A stretch of 64,000 bases of DNA from Penelope pileata (Eukaryota > Chordata > Aves > Galliformes > Cracidae): NCBI GenBank assembly GCA_013396635.1, contig WBMW01001276.1, positions 259,519 to 323,518 of the forward strand, read 5' to 3'. The notes under the pieces were generated by a model. It saw nothing but the letters and a program-made list of their open reading frames with translations. It was not told the origin of the DNA and did not search any database. Positions within the stretch are counted from its first letter, which is position 1, and every line of letters starts with the position of its first letter. The position numbers and the translations under genes were made by a program. Positions 38,421 through 50,900 of the stretch are shown here, in pieces.

Positions 38421-39181
38421 TGTGGTGGTTCCACACACCTAGGTAGCTTATCACCACCAGTCTGCTCTCTCACTCCCCCTCCTCAAAAGGACAGGGGAAG
38501 AAAACCATAAGGGAAAAAAAAAAAAAAGCTCAAGAGTTGAGATAAGGACAAGGAGATCACTCACTAATCATTGTCATTTATGCTGACCAAAAGTTCCAGC
38601 ATAAGGGAGATTAATGTAATTTTTTACCTATTACTGACAGACTAGAGTAGTGAGAATTAAAATTGAACTATAAACGCCTCCTGCCCCACCATGGGCTCCT
38701 CTCTAGGGGCTGCAGCTCCTGCGGGGTCTCTCCATTGGGCTGAGGCTTCCTTCAGGCCACATGCACTGCTGCACCATGGGCTCTTACAAAGGCTGCATGT
38801 TTGGTGCCTATGGGCTGCAGGAGTCAGGGTGTTCCACCATGGGCCTCTCCTGGGTCACAGGGAACTTCTGCTCTGTGGAAGCATCTGGAGCATCTCCTGC
38901 ACTCCTCCTTCACTGCCTTTGGGGTCTGCAGAGCAGTTTATTGCATCTTCTCACTCCTCTCTCCCAGCTCTTGTTGTGCAGCAGTTTTTTACTTTCTTAA
39001 ATGTGCTCTCCCAGAGGTGCAACCAGCATCTCTCATGGCTCAGCTCTGGCCAGTGGTGAGTCCCTTTTGGAGCCAACTGGCACTGACTCTGATCTGACAT
39101 GAGGCAGCTGCTGGACTCTGCTCACAGACGCCACCCCTGCAGGTCCCTGTTACCAAAACCTTGCTATAAAAACCTAATACA
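38421..39181 (-). mobile_element. solo LTR, avian family with CAC..GGGCTGCAG repeats
   Basis: On the + strand TGTGGTGG starts it and CCTAATACA ends it. Reversed, it begins TGTATTAGGTTTTTATAGCA and contains TTTAAGAAAG near the expected TATA position. The middle (38690-38890) has imperfect repeats of 'CCACCATGGGC...' and 'GGGCTGCAG'. This fits a large avian LTR known to me by sequence. The 122-codon frame at 38691-39059 and its neighbours are translations of the LTR. No target duplication is seen. Confidence 0.8.
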
Positions 39182-39879
39182 GGAGTTCTTTATTGATCTA
39201 AGAAGAATGTGAAAGGCAATTTTGACAGCTTTTTTGCCTGCCCAGCATGCAGAAAGACATGGAGTTTTTCTGGGAAGAATTTTTAATTCTGGACTGTGAT
39301 CAGAGCTGCTTTTGTCAAGGACGAAAATGTAAGGAGTCGCTTCTTATTTCCTTCACTTCCCTTTTTTTGTCTGTAACATTCAAACTTTTTTGTCTATAAT
39401 ATCTATAACAATCCAAGTTTTAACTTGGTTCTTTTTGTACATAGGTAGAAACCTATTAGGAAGATGTTCCTAGATGTTCCACTGAGAAAGGTGCTGTGCC
39501 ATGTATGTTAGAGCTGGAAGCGTGTTCACTGGTTGATAGAGGAGAGAACTGGTCGATTGCTGCCTTTGAATAGAGTCTTCAACTTGCATGATGTTCTGCT
39601 ATCACACCGGTTGTCTAGAAGACATGCTATGAGTTAAAGTCACATTAATCTTTACTGGTTTTATTGCTTACTTTGAAAAATGCCAAAAGTTTTGCATACA
39701 GCATGGATAGTTAGATGTGTGACTGCTGAACTTAGGTGTGAAAAAGTTGTTCTTGAGGAAAACTAATTATATTTAAGGAAAACTGGCTCTTCTTAACAAC
39801 ATTGAATGTTGGGGTAGGAGGAATAGAGGGAGAAGACATTGGTCAGTGTGTTATTTGTTTCCTGTGACTTTTCTAATCT
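39182..39879. other. single-copy spacer
   Basis: About 700 bp of AT-rich sequence between an LTR and a CR1. It holds a direct repeat of AGATGTTCC at about 39463-39480 and nothing else of note. Confidence 0.5.
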
Positions 39880-40547
39880 TAAAGATCTCATACGAACCAC
39901 TCGCTGGATAAGGAACTGGCTGGATGGCCGTACTCAGAGAGTGGCGGTCAATGGCTCAATGTCTGAATGGAGACCAGTGACGAGTGGTGTTCCTCAGGGA
40001 TCAGTACTGGGACCAGTGCTGTTTAACATCTTTGTCAGCGACATGGACAGTGGGATTGAGTGCACCCTCAGCAAGTCGGCAGATGATGCCAAGCTGTGTG
40101 GTGCAGTTGACACGCCAGAGGGAAGGGATGCCATCCAGAGGGACCTGGACAAGCTTGAGAGGTGGGCCCATGCCAACCTCATGAAGTTCAACAAAGCCAA
40201 GTGGAAGGTCCTGCACCTGGGTCAGGGCAATCCCAAGTACACATACAGGCTGGGCGGAGAATATCTTGAGAGTAGCCCTGAGGAGAGGGACTTGGGGGGG
40301 TGTGTGTTGATAAGAAACTCAACATGAGCTGGCAGGGTGCGCTTGCAGCCCAGAAGGCCAACCGCATCCTGGGCTGCATCAAGAGAAGCGTGGCCAGCAG
40401 GTCAAGGGAGGTGATTCTGCCCNCTGGATGGGGCTTTGGGCAACCTGGTCTAGTGGGAGGTGTCCTTGCCCATGGCAGGGGGGTTGGAACAAGATGATCT
40501 CTAAGGTCCCTTCCAACCTGAACCATTCTATGATTCTATGATTCTAT
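39880..40547 (+). mobile_element. CR1 LINE with readable reverse-transcriptase segment
   Basis: The frame at 39839-40327 encodes RNWLDGRTQRVAVNG, GVPQGSVLGPVLFNIFVSDM, and SADDAKL, where the catalytic FADD is changed to SADD. It then runs on through the region that follows the RT core. At 40423 a single N joins 'GGAGGTGATTCTGCCC' to 'CTGGATGGGGCTTTGGGCAA', so several hundred bases of the CR1 3' half are absent exactly at the N. The end is ATTCTATGATTCTATGATTCTATG. This is the least-decayed CR1 reading frame here, but it is truncated and mutated. Confidence 0.95.
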
Positions 40548-42717
40548 GAGTCCTTATTTGCAATATATTGGTATTACAAAATTTGTGCAAGACTTATGTA
40601 ATTTAGGATGCAGCACTCCATATGTTCTTTAAATCCTATGGATACTATGAAACCACTATTATAAATGGAATAAAGAAACAGTAATTTTCAGAGCATTAAG
40701 GATTTACTTGGTATTATCTTAGATTAATGAAGTAGATAGAAAATCAGCACTTTTCCAGTATTCATATCATTTATTATTTCCAGTACTCATAGCATTTGCT
40801 TAGCTTAGAAAACAGACATTACAAACTTACAAACTAAACCAATGCCATCAATCCCTATTTTACATAAAGAAAATATAAACCATTTTTTAAAAACAACCTG
40901 CTTTTGTCTCTGCTAAATAGTATTTGCAAGTGGTATAAATGTATTCATACACATTATATTTTTAAATCAAACATATGAATATTTCTTTACCATAAAATAA
41001 AATTTCTCTCGTGGTCTAGCCTTGCATATCATGCTGTTTTATACTATGTTCTGTCTTATCACAAATCCCAAAAATACTGACAAGGTACAGTAGTTCCTGA
41101 GGTAGTTGTTTTGTTCCTGACATTCACACATAATGTAAGCTGCCACCATTCTTTTATAAATTTGGAATGAAGGGAACAATTTCTGCAGTTTAAACATCAG
41201 GGAGCAAGAATTTGATCAATACGACTCTGAAAACTGACATTGATACAGCAAATGGGTAGACTGCTGCTTTCGTTACAAATGGGTTTTTGGGTAAGAAGAT
41301 TCTGGACAATAAGACTCAGCAGATGTACTACTAGCAGGCCTATATAAATTTCTTTTGGCATTTCTGTTGTCAGTGTGAAGTCTGCTTAAGTGCACAATTT
41401 CATGGTTGGCCAGTTAGTGTCCTTGGCTGAATTTATTTTCAGTGCTGGTGAAAAACATTATTGGTTTGCCAGTTGCTGCTCAGAGGTTGTAATTCTTGAT
41501 AGAAAATACATATTCCATCAGAATCTCAGTTTTCTAATCTGGTGACAGTGTATATTGATGGAGGTTAAACAATGTTACAGGATCAACAGAGAACTAATTG
41601 CTCTTCTGTAGGTGTTATGGGGCACAGTATTACAAAGTTTCTCTTTTTTTTTTTTNATTTTTCAAAGTTTTTTTTTTTTTTTTTTTTTTGTTTCCTTAAG
41701 TTAACAGCAAACAATGAACGCTTCTTTCATTACATGTATACAAAAATGTATATGAAAACTCACAAATGATTCTTTAATATCTCATATGGATGAAAATTTG
41801 AGGTCCATTCATTCAAAAGAAGTATTTAATTCTTATGTTTCCATTGACTTAATGTGATATTAGTGTCTTGCTTGCTCCATGAGAAGTTCCTGCAGCTAAC
41901 ATCTGGAATTTGGCTGTCCTTAATCTCAGCTTTTAGTTTAATCTCATCTTTTAGTTTTATGAATGTAGCAAAAGAACATGAGCCCCTTTGTTAAATGTTT
42001 AATTTAGACAATTTTTGCTTGATGAGGTAGTTTATGGAAAACCTGGTTCCTTAGCTTTGGCTGAAGGGAATTTTTCCATTTTTATTGTGAAGATGTAGTA
42101 GACATCTTCAGAAAACTGATTAGGGGCAGTGCTGGTCTAAGATGATGTTATCCATCAACTGTCCTGAAGATAGCTTCTCACCCTCATGTAATCTTCTGTC
42201 AAACCTATAGCTTGCATAAGGAAGAATCTAAGAGGGAAAAAAATACAAGGAACGGAGGACAACAAAAAATCCTTGCTTAGTATAGATCTCCCCCTCCCTT
42301 CTCCTGTCCATTTGTCCCCCTGTGCCTCACTTTGCCGCTTCCTTCCCCTCACTTGTAGCTATTGGTTTGATCTGAGGAGAAGAGCTCTCACAGAAGTAAC
42401 ACGGGGAAAATGTTATAGAGCTGGAAGCCCCTTAGTAAGTGGCTCAGGCCTTTTTGTGATGTGCTAACAATGATACAAAACTTGAGGAAAGATCCACCAT
42501 CTCTGTTATTTAAGTCTTACTGCATAGTGAGTTGCTATTAAATTTGGATCCAGCCTTCTCCAGAGGATCATAGAACTGTATTTATATTCATTATTAATGG
42601 TTTTTTAATGCACTCTAATATGATCTGTTTTTTTTTCTTTTATTCTGCTTTCCGTTCTTACACTTACAAAGGATAGTCTGCTTTCTTGAGGTAGTTACAG
42701 TCACAGTTCAAGCTTCT
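40548..42717. other. single-copy stretch with poly-T and an N
   Basis: No gene or repeat family recognised. Two T tracts (41644-41655 and 41668-41689) flank one N (41656), a likely homopolymer sequencing problem. The frame crossing it is not meaningful. Confidence 0.55.
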
Positions 42718-43213
42718 TGTGGGAGGATATTGGTGTGACTAACAGCATGGGTTTTTCTGACAGTGTATGTTAAGATTTGAAACTGGCAAGTGTGGGAAAA
42801 CGTGAACTGTGTGCTCCGGCATGAGGGATAATTAAAGGGGAAGGTGTTGTAGTTCAAAATAGAATAAAAAAAGAAACAGAGGATTTGTTGAGCTGGATGC
42901 ACAAGCACAGATAGTGTGGTTGTTGACTTGGGCTGGAACGCCGCCCAGACTATGAGGAGTGTGTGAATGCCAGGTCGGAACGCCGCGTGGAAGAGCATGT
43001 GAGTGTGGGCGTGTGAGAGTGCTGTGCAGAAGTGGGACAACAAGTCTCCCTGTGTTTTCATAGGTTAAAAGCAGTAAAACTTGTTAAGGTATAACAGGAC
43101 TTTTGGATTGAATAAAGAGGCTGCTGCTACAGCTGGCGCAGCGACTGTTGCTGCTGCTGCTGCAGCCATTTTCTCTACAGAGTATCTCTGTGTCTTTTTT
43201 ACTCCATCAGCAC
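42718..43213 (+). mobile_element. solo LTR (family B), CpG-containing, right end uncertain
   Basis: It begins TGTGGGAGGATATTGGTGTG and holds two GGAACGCCGC motifs 42 bp apart (42935 and 42977). AATAAA (43111-43116) lies before a CTG-rich stretch and 'CCATTTTCTCTACAGAGTAT'. The last clear family sequence is ACTCCATCA near 43210. The true end may lie as far as about 43229, where AACTTCT resembles AGCTTCT just before the start. This would be a 6-7 bp duplication with one mismatch. It retains more CpG than the other LTRs, so it may be younger. The 117-residue minus frame inside is not a gene. Confidence 0.75.
43111..43116 (+). terminator. LTR poly(A) signal
   Basis: AATAAA about 100 bp from the LTR end, in the place expected for R/U5. 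Confidence 0.5.
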
Positions 43214-43229
43214 AGGCAAGGGCTCAACT

Positions 43230-46200
43230 AAACTTCTAGATGTTTAGAAAAATCTTAATAAAGTTCAGTTTAAAAAGAATTGTGCTTGAGTATAATAGCT
43301 TACATTAAGTTAGAGCTTAATTCAGTTTGAAAAAATCTGAAATCATTCTGTAGTTTAAGCTCCAACGCTACTTTTATTAGTAAGGTTTCTAATACTTTTG
43401 ATGCTTCACCATGATTGTCAAAGGATCATCTGGAAGTGTAAGATTTTAGAAGATTTCAGTGTAAGTTTCAGAACTTTCTGAATCCATGCTGTAATCTTGC
43501 CAGACCAGTCCATATCTATGTTTTGACATGCTGTTTAAGTACTTAGTGAGTTTAATAAATCTATCTAGTTCTTATCAGAATAATTTTCAGACTGTAGGAG
43601 CATTTTTTTCTGGTCTTCTTGGAGTTTGGCTGTCCACATTTTAATTAAGATGTGGTCACTGCATTTCTTTTTCAAAACTGATAAAATGAAGTTTATTGGA
43701 TGCTGTGATTATAAAATGAAGTTTATTGGATGCTGTGATTATACTATACTTTGTATTGTTTAACATTAGAGCTGCTTAGTGAATTTTCCATCAAAATTAA
43801 TTATCCTTATTCGTGTGTACAGCTGACTTAGATTAGCTTAAACTTCTGGAGCTGCAGAAAAACACAGGCAGAATAAGTTGTAATGAAACTTCAGCAGTTG
43901 TTTTCTGTTTGGGCTAGTTTAAGTTTCATTAGTTTCCTTTCCACAAATGGTAAGAAGCTTGAGGATTCTAAAATGTGAGGCAATTTAAGTGATTGACTCA
44001 TGTTACACATTTGTATAATTCATTACTTTTACCAGTTGCTGAAATTGTGTGAAGTTCAGAAATAGTGTTGAGGTCCATGACATCTTTTTTTGTGGTGAGG
44101 AAGAAGGAGAGAATGGTACTGGGAGACCAAAGTAACATTAAGAGTAAAGATATTTCAATATTTTTATGCAAGTAGGATTCTAGTCCTCAGATCTCCCTCT
44201 CTCTTTTACACCAATGTTTTGAGAAACATACTATTACTTGGTGTTTTCTGTCCATGTATTCCTCTCAGAACCATTGTCACCTTTTGACAGACTTCCCACT
44301 GTTTTCCCTTTGTGGTAAGGAAACACTTGGGCACACCTTCATCTGTTTGGTCACGGCTAATGACTTTATATTTTTGTCCATGTCTTTGAGAAAGTTATTG
44401 TGACTGTCATATTCTTTGTACTAAATATCCATAGCATAAAAAGCAGAGAGCAAAGATAGAACTGAAGTTGCTTAGTCCACCTTACAGTACATTGAGTTTT
44501 CTTTCCCGTAAAGGGAAATAAAAATATGTTGAGGTATTAGATTTCTATTAGTTGTCAAAGTAAGGCAAGGAACAGGAGTATGATTTCTCCTGGTTACCAG
44601 TCTGCAATGAGTACTGGTACAGTTCTGCAGACCCACAACTTCTGCAAAGTTTGCCAAATAGGAATAGTAAAAGGAGTAAGAGCTGCTGAGCCTTCAGAAG
44701 TTCAGATAAATCAAAGAAGCTTAGGATAATTTGGAAGAAACCTTATCCAAAGTCTGTTACCTTTGAAGATTGTCTATCATACATCCAGAAGGATTTAACA
44801 TAAAATAGAAGCTTTATTTTTCTTGCATTTTTTTTCTCAAGTCATTCATCAAAGTTCAAGTTCTGTTAAGTGACTGTAATTTTGATTTTCTAAGTTTGAT
44901 ATTAAACCTATTACTTTTTTTTGCCATAATTTCATTTGTATGCCAAGGACAGCTAGGAGAAAAACCTGTGAAGAACGGAAGTTTTCATCTGATGTGAACC
45001 TGTTTCTCCTGTTAAAACTTGAATAGAAAAAAATTAATTTTCTATTTTCCTCCAGATTTGATAAAGTCAGATTAGAGGATGAGTTGCTTTTATAACTTAC
45101 GCTTGAAATAATTGAACCTTTGAAATGGAAATTTGAAAGCAAACCTGTGTATTATTTAGGAAATACAAATTCCATTTTAAAAGAATATTTCTTTAAGAAG
45201 ATTGGAATACAGGGTTTAATTGAATGCAGGAAATGTTTCAAAAGGAATACCAGGGAAAATAAGCATACAACTGTACTGCAAATGAGCTATTACCATTTGG
45301 TTTGGATGGCTGTGGTATACAGGAATGTTAGCTACATTGTTCAATTCATGCAACTCTATTTAGATTGCTTACTCTGATAGATGATTGGATTTTTGAGGGT
45401 TTTTTATGCAAGGAATATAAAATTAAAATATTCATCTAAAGAATACCTAAGGTAACCAAATGAAAACTTTATGATGAGAAACATCAATGGAGCAATGCCA
45501 GCACAATCTTAAATATAGAGATGTTTAGTTATAAGACTATATGCAAGAAACAGATCCAGTATACATGTATATGAATGCCTTATACTAGACATCTCCCAGA
45601 ACTGAGTGTTTAGGATTCTGGAGCAGCTGACTGTAATGTGTTTTAATATAGTTATTTTGTTGTAATTCGTTCTTTTCAATTAGGTCTATAAGTAGTAAAA
45701 TGAGTAAATTTACACCACAGAAATTTCAGTCTCTGGTAGCTTAGAATGGAGAAATAAGGCAAAAAATGGGGCTGGCTTTGTTTGCATTTGAGCCATTTGT
45801 ATTTCCTCACTATCTAGATTTTCTGATTTTACTCAAGATTATACTTATGCTCTAGCCTTTTGTTCACTGGGAATTCATCTGTGTGGCAGCCTCTGTAGAA
45901 TTTTGTAGTACTTCTAACCAATTTGGTCATCTGTTTCAGAAGTTAAATTTACTACTTATTGTTTGCCTAACAGGCATACACCTGCAATGTGTGCATGCAT
46001 GCAGTGTTTCATTAGAAAGCTAGGCTAAGAAAGCATACTGCAAGGGGTGACATGGCACCTATAAGATCAATTTGAGGACTGTTATATCCAAAACATAGAC
46101 ATCTGTTCCTTGAGTTAAGAGAAACATATTGCCTTTAGTTGTTCCTGTGCTGTGGTAGGAGTATAACCTGTGGCTTTCACTGTAGTTGTGTATGCATGCA

Positions 46201-46959
46201 CTCCTCACCCTCTCTCCTGTAGGTTTCCTGCCGTGGAGCAAGAACTCTCCATGATATAATTGCCAGTGCTAGTTCCCCCTGAATGTACAGTCTGAAGGAC
46301 CTGTTGGAGCATAGTAAAATATCCTTCTTGTCAATGTCCCTAACCTCCTATAAGAAAGCTGGCTATGCTTATGGGCATTGTTTTTTCCTCTTTCTGTGCA
46401 GTGGGAAAGCAGCTAGAATGTGCACCTGATCCACAGTCCAGATGTAACAATAGCATCATGTAGACTTCTCAGCTTTCAAGGAGATTTAGAGATGTCTTCT
46501 GACAACGGAGACTTGGAATGGGTGATTTCATTTTGAGCTTTTGAAAGAAGGATGCCCTTTCAGACACAAATTCATGTTCCTCTTTATCTCCAGCCCATCA
46601 CTAATTTACTCCAACCTTACATGTAGCTTCTTATCCTGATTTTTGTTGATCGTTTTCAGTTGCCTTTTCTGACTTCCTGTTACATGCTAGACCATGAGGT
46701 GCAAATTCCCCTTTGAACTGCTACGGTTCTTGTTCAAGTATACTGATTAATTTATCTGCTATCCTTAGTCCTTGATCTTGCCTTCCACTTTCAGTTTGGA
46801 TTTTGTCCCCTATACTTTTCAGTCGAGCTGTTATTTTTTTGTGTGCCATTGATGGAATCATGAGCTTTCACATGTGAAAACGCAGTAGATCTCTTTTATT
46901 TATCCTTCAATGCAGCATTTTATTCAATTGTGTGTTAAATTAGAGATCATACGAAGAAA
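43230..46959. other. single-copy stretch
   Basis: Apart from the tandem duplication at 43681-43743, nothing is recognised. Frames of 85-97 codons at 44849-45377 have no known motif. Confidence 0.55.
43681..43743. repeat. 30-bp exact tandem duplication
   Basis: The unit ATAAAATGAAGTTTATTGGA plus TGCTGTGATT occurs twice without mismatch, followed by a 3-base partial third copy. Confidence 0.95.
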
Positions 46960-47900
46960 CAGGTTATTGAGGAGGATAAAATATTGGCAGATACAACTGT
47001 TCACACTAAAAGAATAAATTTCAAGGAAAGGAAAATCATTATTATTTCTCAAGGACTAGCACAGGGAGCAATTTTTGTAGAATTAATTAATGACCTTTAC
47101 ATTATTAGTAGAGAAACATTGTAATGCACTGATAAAATGAAGTTGGAGGATGCAAAGGCAGATTGATATATTATAGAAAAAATATTTTGCTCTTACATTC
47201 TAATTGTCATCAGTTTCTTTTTTTCTTTGCTCTTCAGTTGTCATTCTGTTGTTTTCATTGAGATTTCCTGATTTGGAAACAAGTGACTGAGGAAAGATCT
47301 TAGCATTCTTGTGCACCTATAATCCGCTATTGTGATGCATCTTCAAAAAGGACAAAGTGCATTCATTTTGCTATATTAGAATTGTCTTGCTAAAAAATAA
47401 AATAATAATTAAAAAAAAAAGAGCAACCTGTGCTATTAAGATTGTGATGAAACAAAATAGAAATATGAGGTTCAGGAAGGAGAGCTGAAACAACTGCAAG
47501 TAAAAAAAAATGGTCAGAAGGATGAAAGCCTACAAATGATGTTGAACTGAAAATGCTTGACATGTTTAATTTAACAAACTAAAGTCTAAGAAGGGATGCG
47601 AGTGAAGTTTTCAAATATCAGACATAAATACTGTGAAGAAAAGATCTGTGGGTATTAGTTTAGCATGAATAAATATAATTCAAAAACTGGAAGATTCCAA
47701 GTCCTCTGGGAAAAGAAATTCTGGAACTGCCCTCTATCAAATACAAGTGTTAGGAGGGAAGCCTTAATAGCTTTTTTCCTTTGTTCCCCTTTTTTAAGGT
47801 TGAGGTTTCTTTAAATTAGAAAAGGAATTGTTATGTTCTCTAGCAATGGACTCCACTTAAGAACTTGTAAGGTCTCTTCAAACTCAGTGATCTTGTTTAT
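46960..47900 (+). mobile_element. possible very old LINE (CR1/L2) remnant
   Basis: At 47055-47155 words in the order 'CTAGCACAGGGAGCAATTTT', 'TTAATTAATGACCTTTAC' and 'GATAAAATGAAGTTGGAGGA' recall the LINE sequence around the reverse-transcriptase catalytic site. At 47850-47895 'ACTTGTAAGGTCTCTTCAAACTCAGTGATC' (split here over two motifs) recalls a CR1 tail. No frame survives. The call rests on weak similarity. Confidence 0.3.
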
Positions 47901-50900
47901 GATGACTGTCTTGCTCTGAGTTCCAGTACTGAAAGGAGACCAAAGAAAAGCTATTTAGGAGCTCTAGACTGAATGCAGAAGAGGATATTCTTTGGAATAT
48001 TCACGTGTTTTAAATATAGGGGAACATCATTAGATTGTCTTACAGGTAACAATAGGAATATGTTTCAGAAATAGAACTGCTATGCATGTAGGTTGATGTT
48101 TTCATTAATACACAAGTCACTCTTGCAAAGAGGGCCTTACTATTTCTTGTTTTTGAAGGTGTTTGCATTGTGGTTAACATTCTTGCTCTGTACAGCAGCA
48201 GTGGTTTGTAGAGACCTGTGACATTCTTTAAGTAAGAACTTGCAAAAAATTAAAATTCTGACTGTGAAGCCTTATTGATAGCAATTGTATGTCCTCTAAT
48301 TGCATTTATACTGGCTAGTTATCCCTGGCAGACAGTACTGTGCTTTCAGAAAAACAGCTCTTGTTGCTATTCACCATATATCGGGCATATCAGTCTTTGT
48401 GTCACTATGCATTGTGTTATCTCTCTTAGAGTCCTTGAGGGTCTGTTCAGTTATTAGAATTTGAGAATGCTGTACAGCATGGAGAAAGTGATTCCATGCA
48501 ATGGTGTAGCTGGATTGCAACAGGTATGCAGAAGCGCTATTTTGAACCTGGCTGAATAAGTTTTTCAGATTGCATGGATTTTTAATCAAAGGAGAAGACT
48601 GTGATGCTGTTAGTTGAAAGGAGAAGCAATAGAGAATGTCAGACACAGCTTTGAAGTCTGTTCCAAAGTTTGTTTGAAGTTGGAGGACAGAGATTGAATA
48701 TGCCTGTGGACTGAAACAGATAGAAATAAGTGTTGGTTGTATTTGTTATTGGCATTCTGTTCCTGTGGCACTCAAGGTGCTATCTAAACAAGAACGAAGC
48801 ATCAAGACCCCTTTGTGAGACTTCTCTCAGTGACTATATTGACTCTTTTCTTCCATTATCATTTTTTATCTTTTCATTTCTCACTGTGCAGGCTTTTTCC
48901 CTCCAGCTGTGCTCCTTGTTACTGTGCTCCTTGCTACTTGTCCTGTAGCTGTCACTTTTACTACTTCTTGTTTTTGTATCATTATTTTTCAATTCTTTTT
49001 GTCCATCTTTATAGACAATATAAGAGGATCTAAAGCTGAGAAGCACTGTAGAAAGTACAAATAGAACAGAATGTTGTCTTCAAGTTGTTTGTGTCACAGG
49101 CAAAATTCTCATGGATGTGTTGACATTGACAGGTGTTGAGTACCCATCTCACGAACTTAAGGTATTGCTAGTATCTAAGTAGTTCAGCAATCCATTGACT
49201 AATATGTTCTGAGCATCTATAATGTCTTATATTACCACAGTAGTTTGCTGTCCCATAGGGACAGTTTCCTAATGAAACCATTTGTCAGCCTATGGAAGTT
49301 GTATTTTAATCATTCTTGAATTTTATAATGTGCTTTTCAGTGATACTGTAGGTGATGTATTTTTGCAGATAGAGAGGAAGAAGGCATGGAGAGTTACTGA
49401 TGATTTGCAAAAAGAAAAACTCTTAGGAGATGCAAATTTTGCCCTTATTTTCTGATATTTTTCCCCATATTCCCTACTGTTGAACCAAGTAAAATTTCAC
49501 TGCTGTGTTACAGAAAGTAAATTTTACCTTTGTTCTGTGTTCAATTGTATCTCAATTTTAAATATCATAATTTCCAGGAATAAAAATTGAAAAAATGTAG
49601 TGGACGATAAGTATGAAAAAGGAGAAAATATTGGAAAAGCTTGTAGTTCTCAGTCTGAAAACAACCAGACTGGATAAAAAGAGTCACCTTGTGGACTGGT
49701 AGTTCAGAATAGTTGCTACCTTGTCTCTCTCACAGCAGTCAGTTGCTAGAAATGAGCTACTGTCGTTCAGTCTTACCATATGCTAGTAGTGCTCCAGCAT
49801 CAAGTTTACCTCTTCCTCCAGCTCTTTAGGAGTAGCCACTGCATTTTCAATAGTCATTTATTCCTTTGTGTAAATGTATTATTTTATTTGCCCTGCCCAA
49901 GATCAGGGAATGCTGTTCAGTGCAAAGCACACATTTTAGTGCACACATTCTGAATCACTGTCATTTAATTGTAACAGTTTATTCTTGAGTGCTTAATCCT
50001 TTCAGCAAAAATTCATATCACTTCTGATTGTGCTATGGAATCCCACTGTATAATCTGTCATCCATTAACTGAAATTTCTCTTATTTTGCACCTGGAGGAA
50101 GGATGAGAATGCAGGTGCAAAAACATCCCTACCTGTAGCATTGTTGTCTTGTCCCAGAGTACAGCAGTGTTAACTGGGGAGACTAAGAATTCAGACCTTT
50201 ATTTTCCGTGTGCTTGTTTCACCCTGATCCAGTCAATCATCTTTCTGGGGCTCTATTGGCTGGACAAGAGCCTTTGCTGAAAGTTAGTCTTGGAAAGCTA
50301 TTGTTACTATAAATTAAAGCTTTCAACATACCTCAGGAGAAGGCTGCTGCTTCATTATTTTCTTCCTCCTATTGGTACCTTCCATCTCCCCAGTGGCAGA
50401 ATCAGACTAAATAAAATTTATTTCCAAAACCATTGTATCTCATTTTAATGAGATGATCATGAAGTATCTGTAAGTCTGCCTTTCCGCTGCTTTTCCACTG
50501 TATTATAAAGTTAAATATGAAGGATGGAGGCATATCCAAGAGTCTCTTATCTGTTTCCTTGGCCACATTTCTGGGGATTGTGGGGCTGCCTGTCATTAAT
50601 CTCATTCGTTCAGCTTCTTTTTAGGGAAAAAAACAATTTCTGTTGATCTGTTCCTCTAGTCATACGTTTCAGGAGGTCGCACGAATGGGGCTTATTGGTG
50701 CAACTTTTCTCTAACATTTTGTTTAAAAAGTGCGTGTGTGCGTGTGTCTAAGCGGACGTTTGCACATTGTACTGTCAGCTTTATAAGCACCTGTTTCAGA
50801 TTTAGTGACATTCAGATGCAGCTGCTAAGTAATACTTTTTAAAAGAGTACTGGAGCCAAAACAGTAGTTGATACAGCACCGTTAAGTTTGGAGAACATAA

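Noticed and set aside
38691..39097. Overlapping + frames of 79-122 codons
   Set aside because: They fall entirely within the LTR at 38421-39181 and reflect its GC-rich repeats.
42023..42045. TGAGGTAGT resembling a let-7 seed
   Set aside because: Similarity stops after nine bases and no hairpin precursor surrounds it.
43125..43170. CTG-rich triplet tract
   Set aside because: It is a normal part of the LTR at 42718-43213, short and interrupted.
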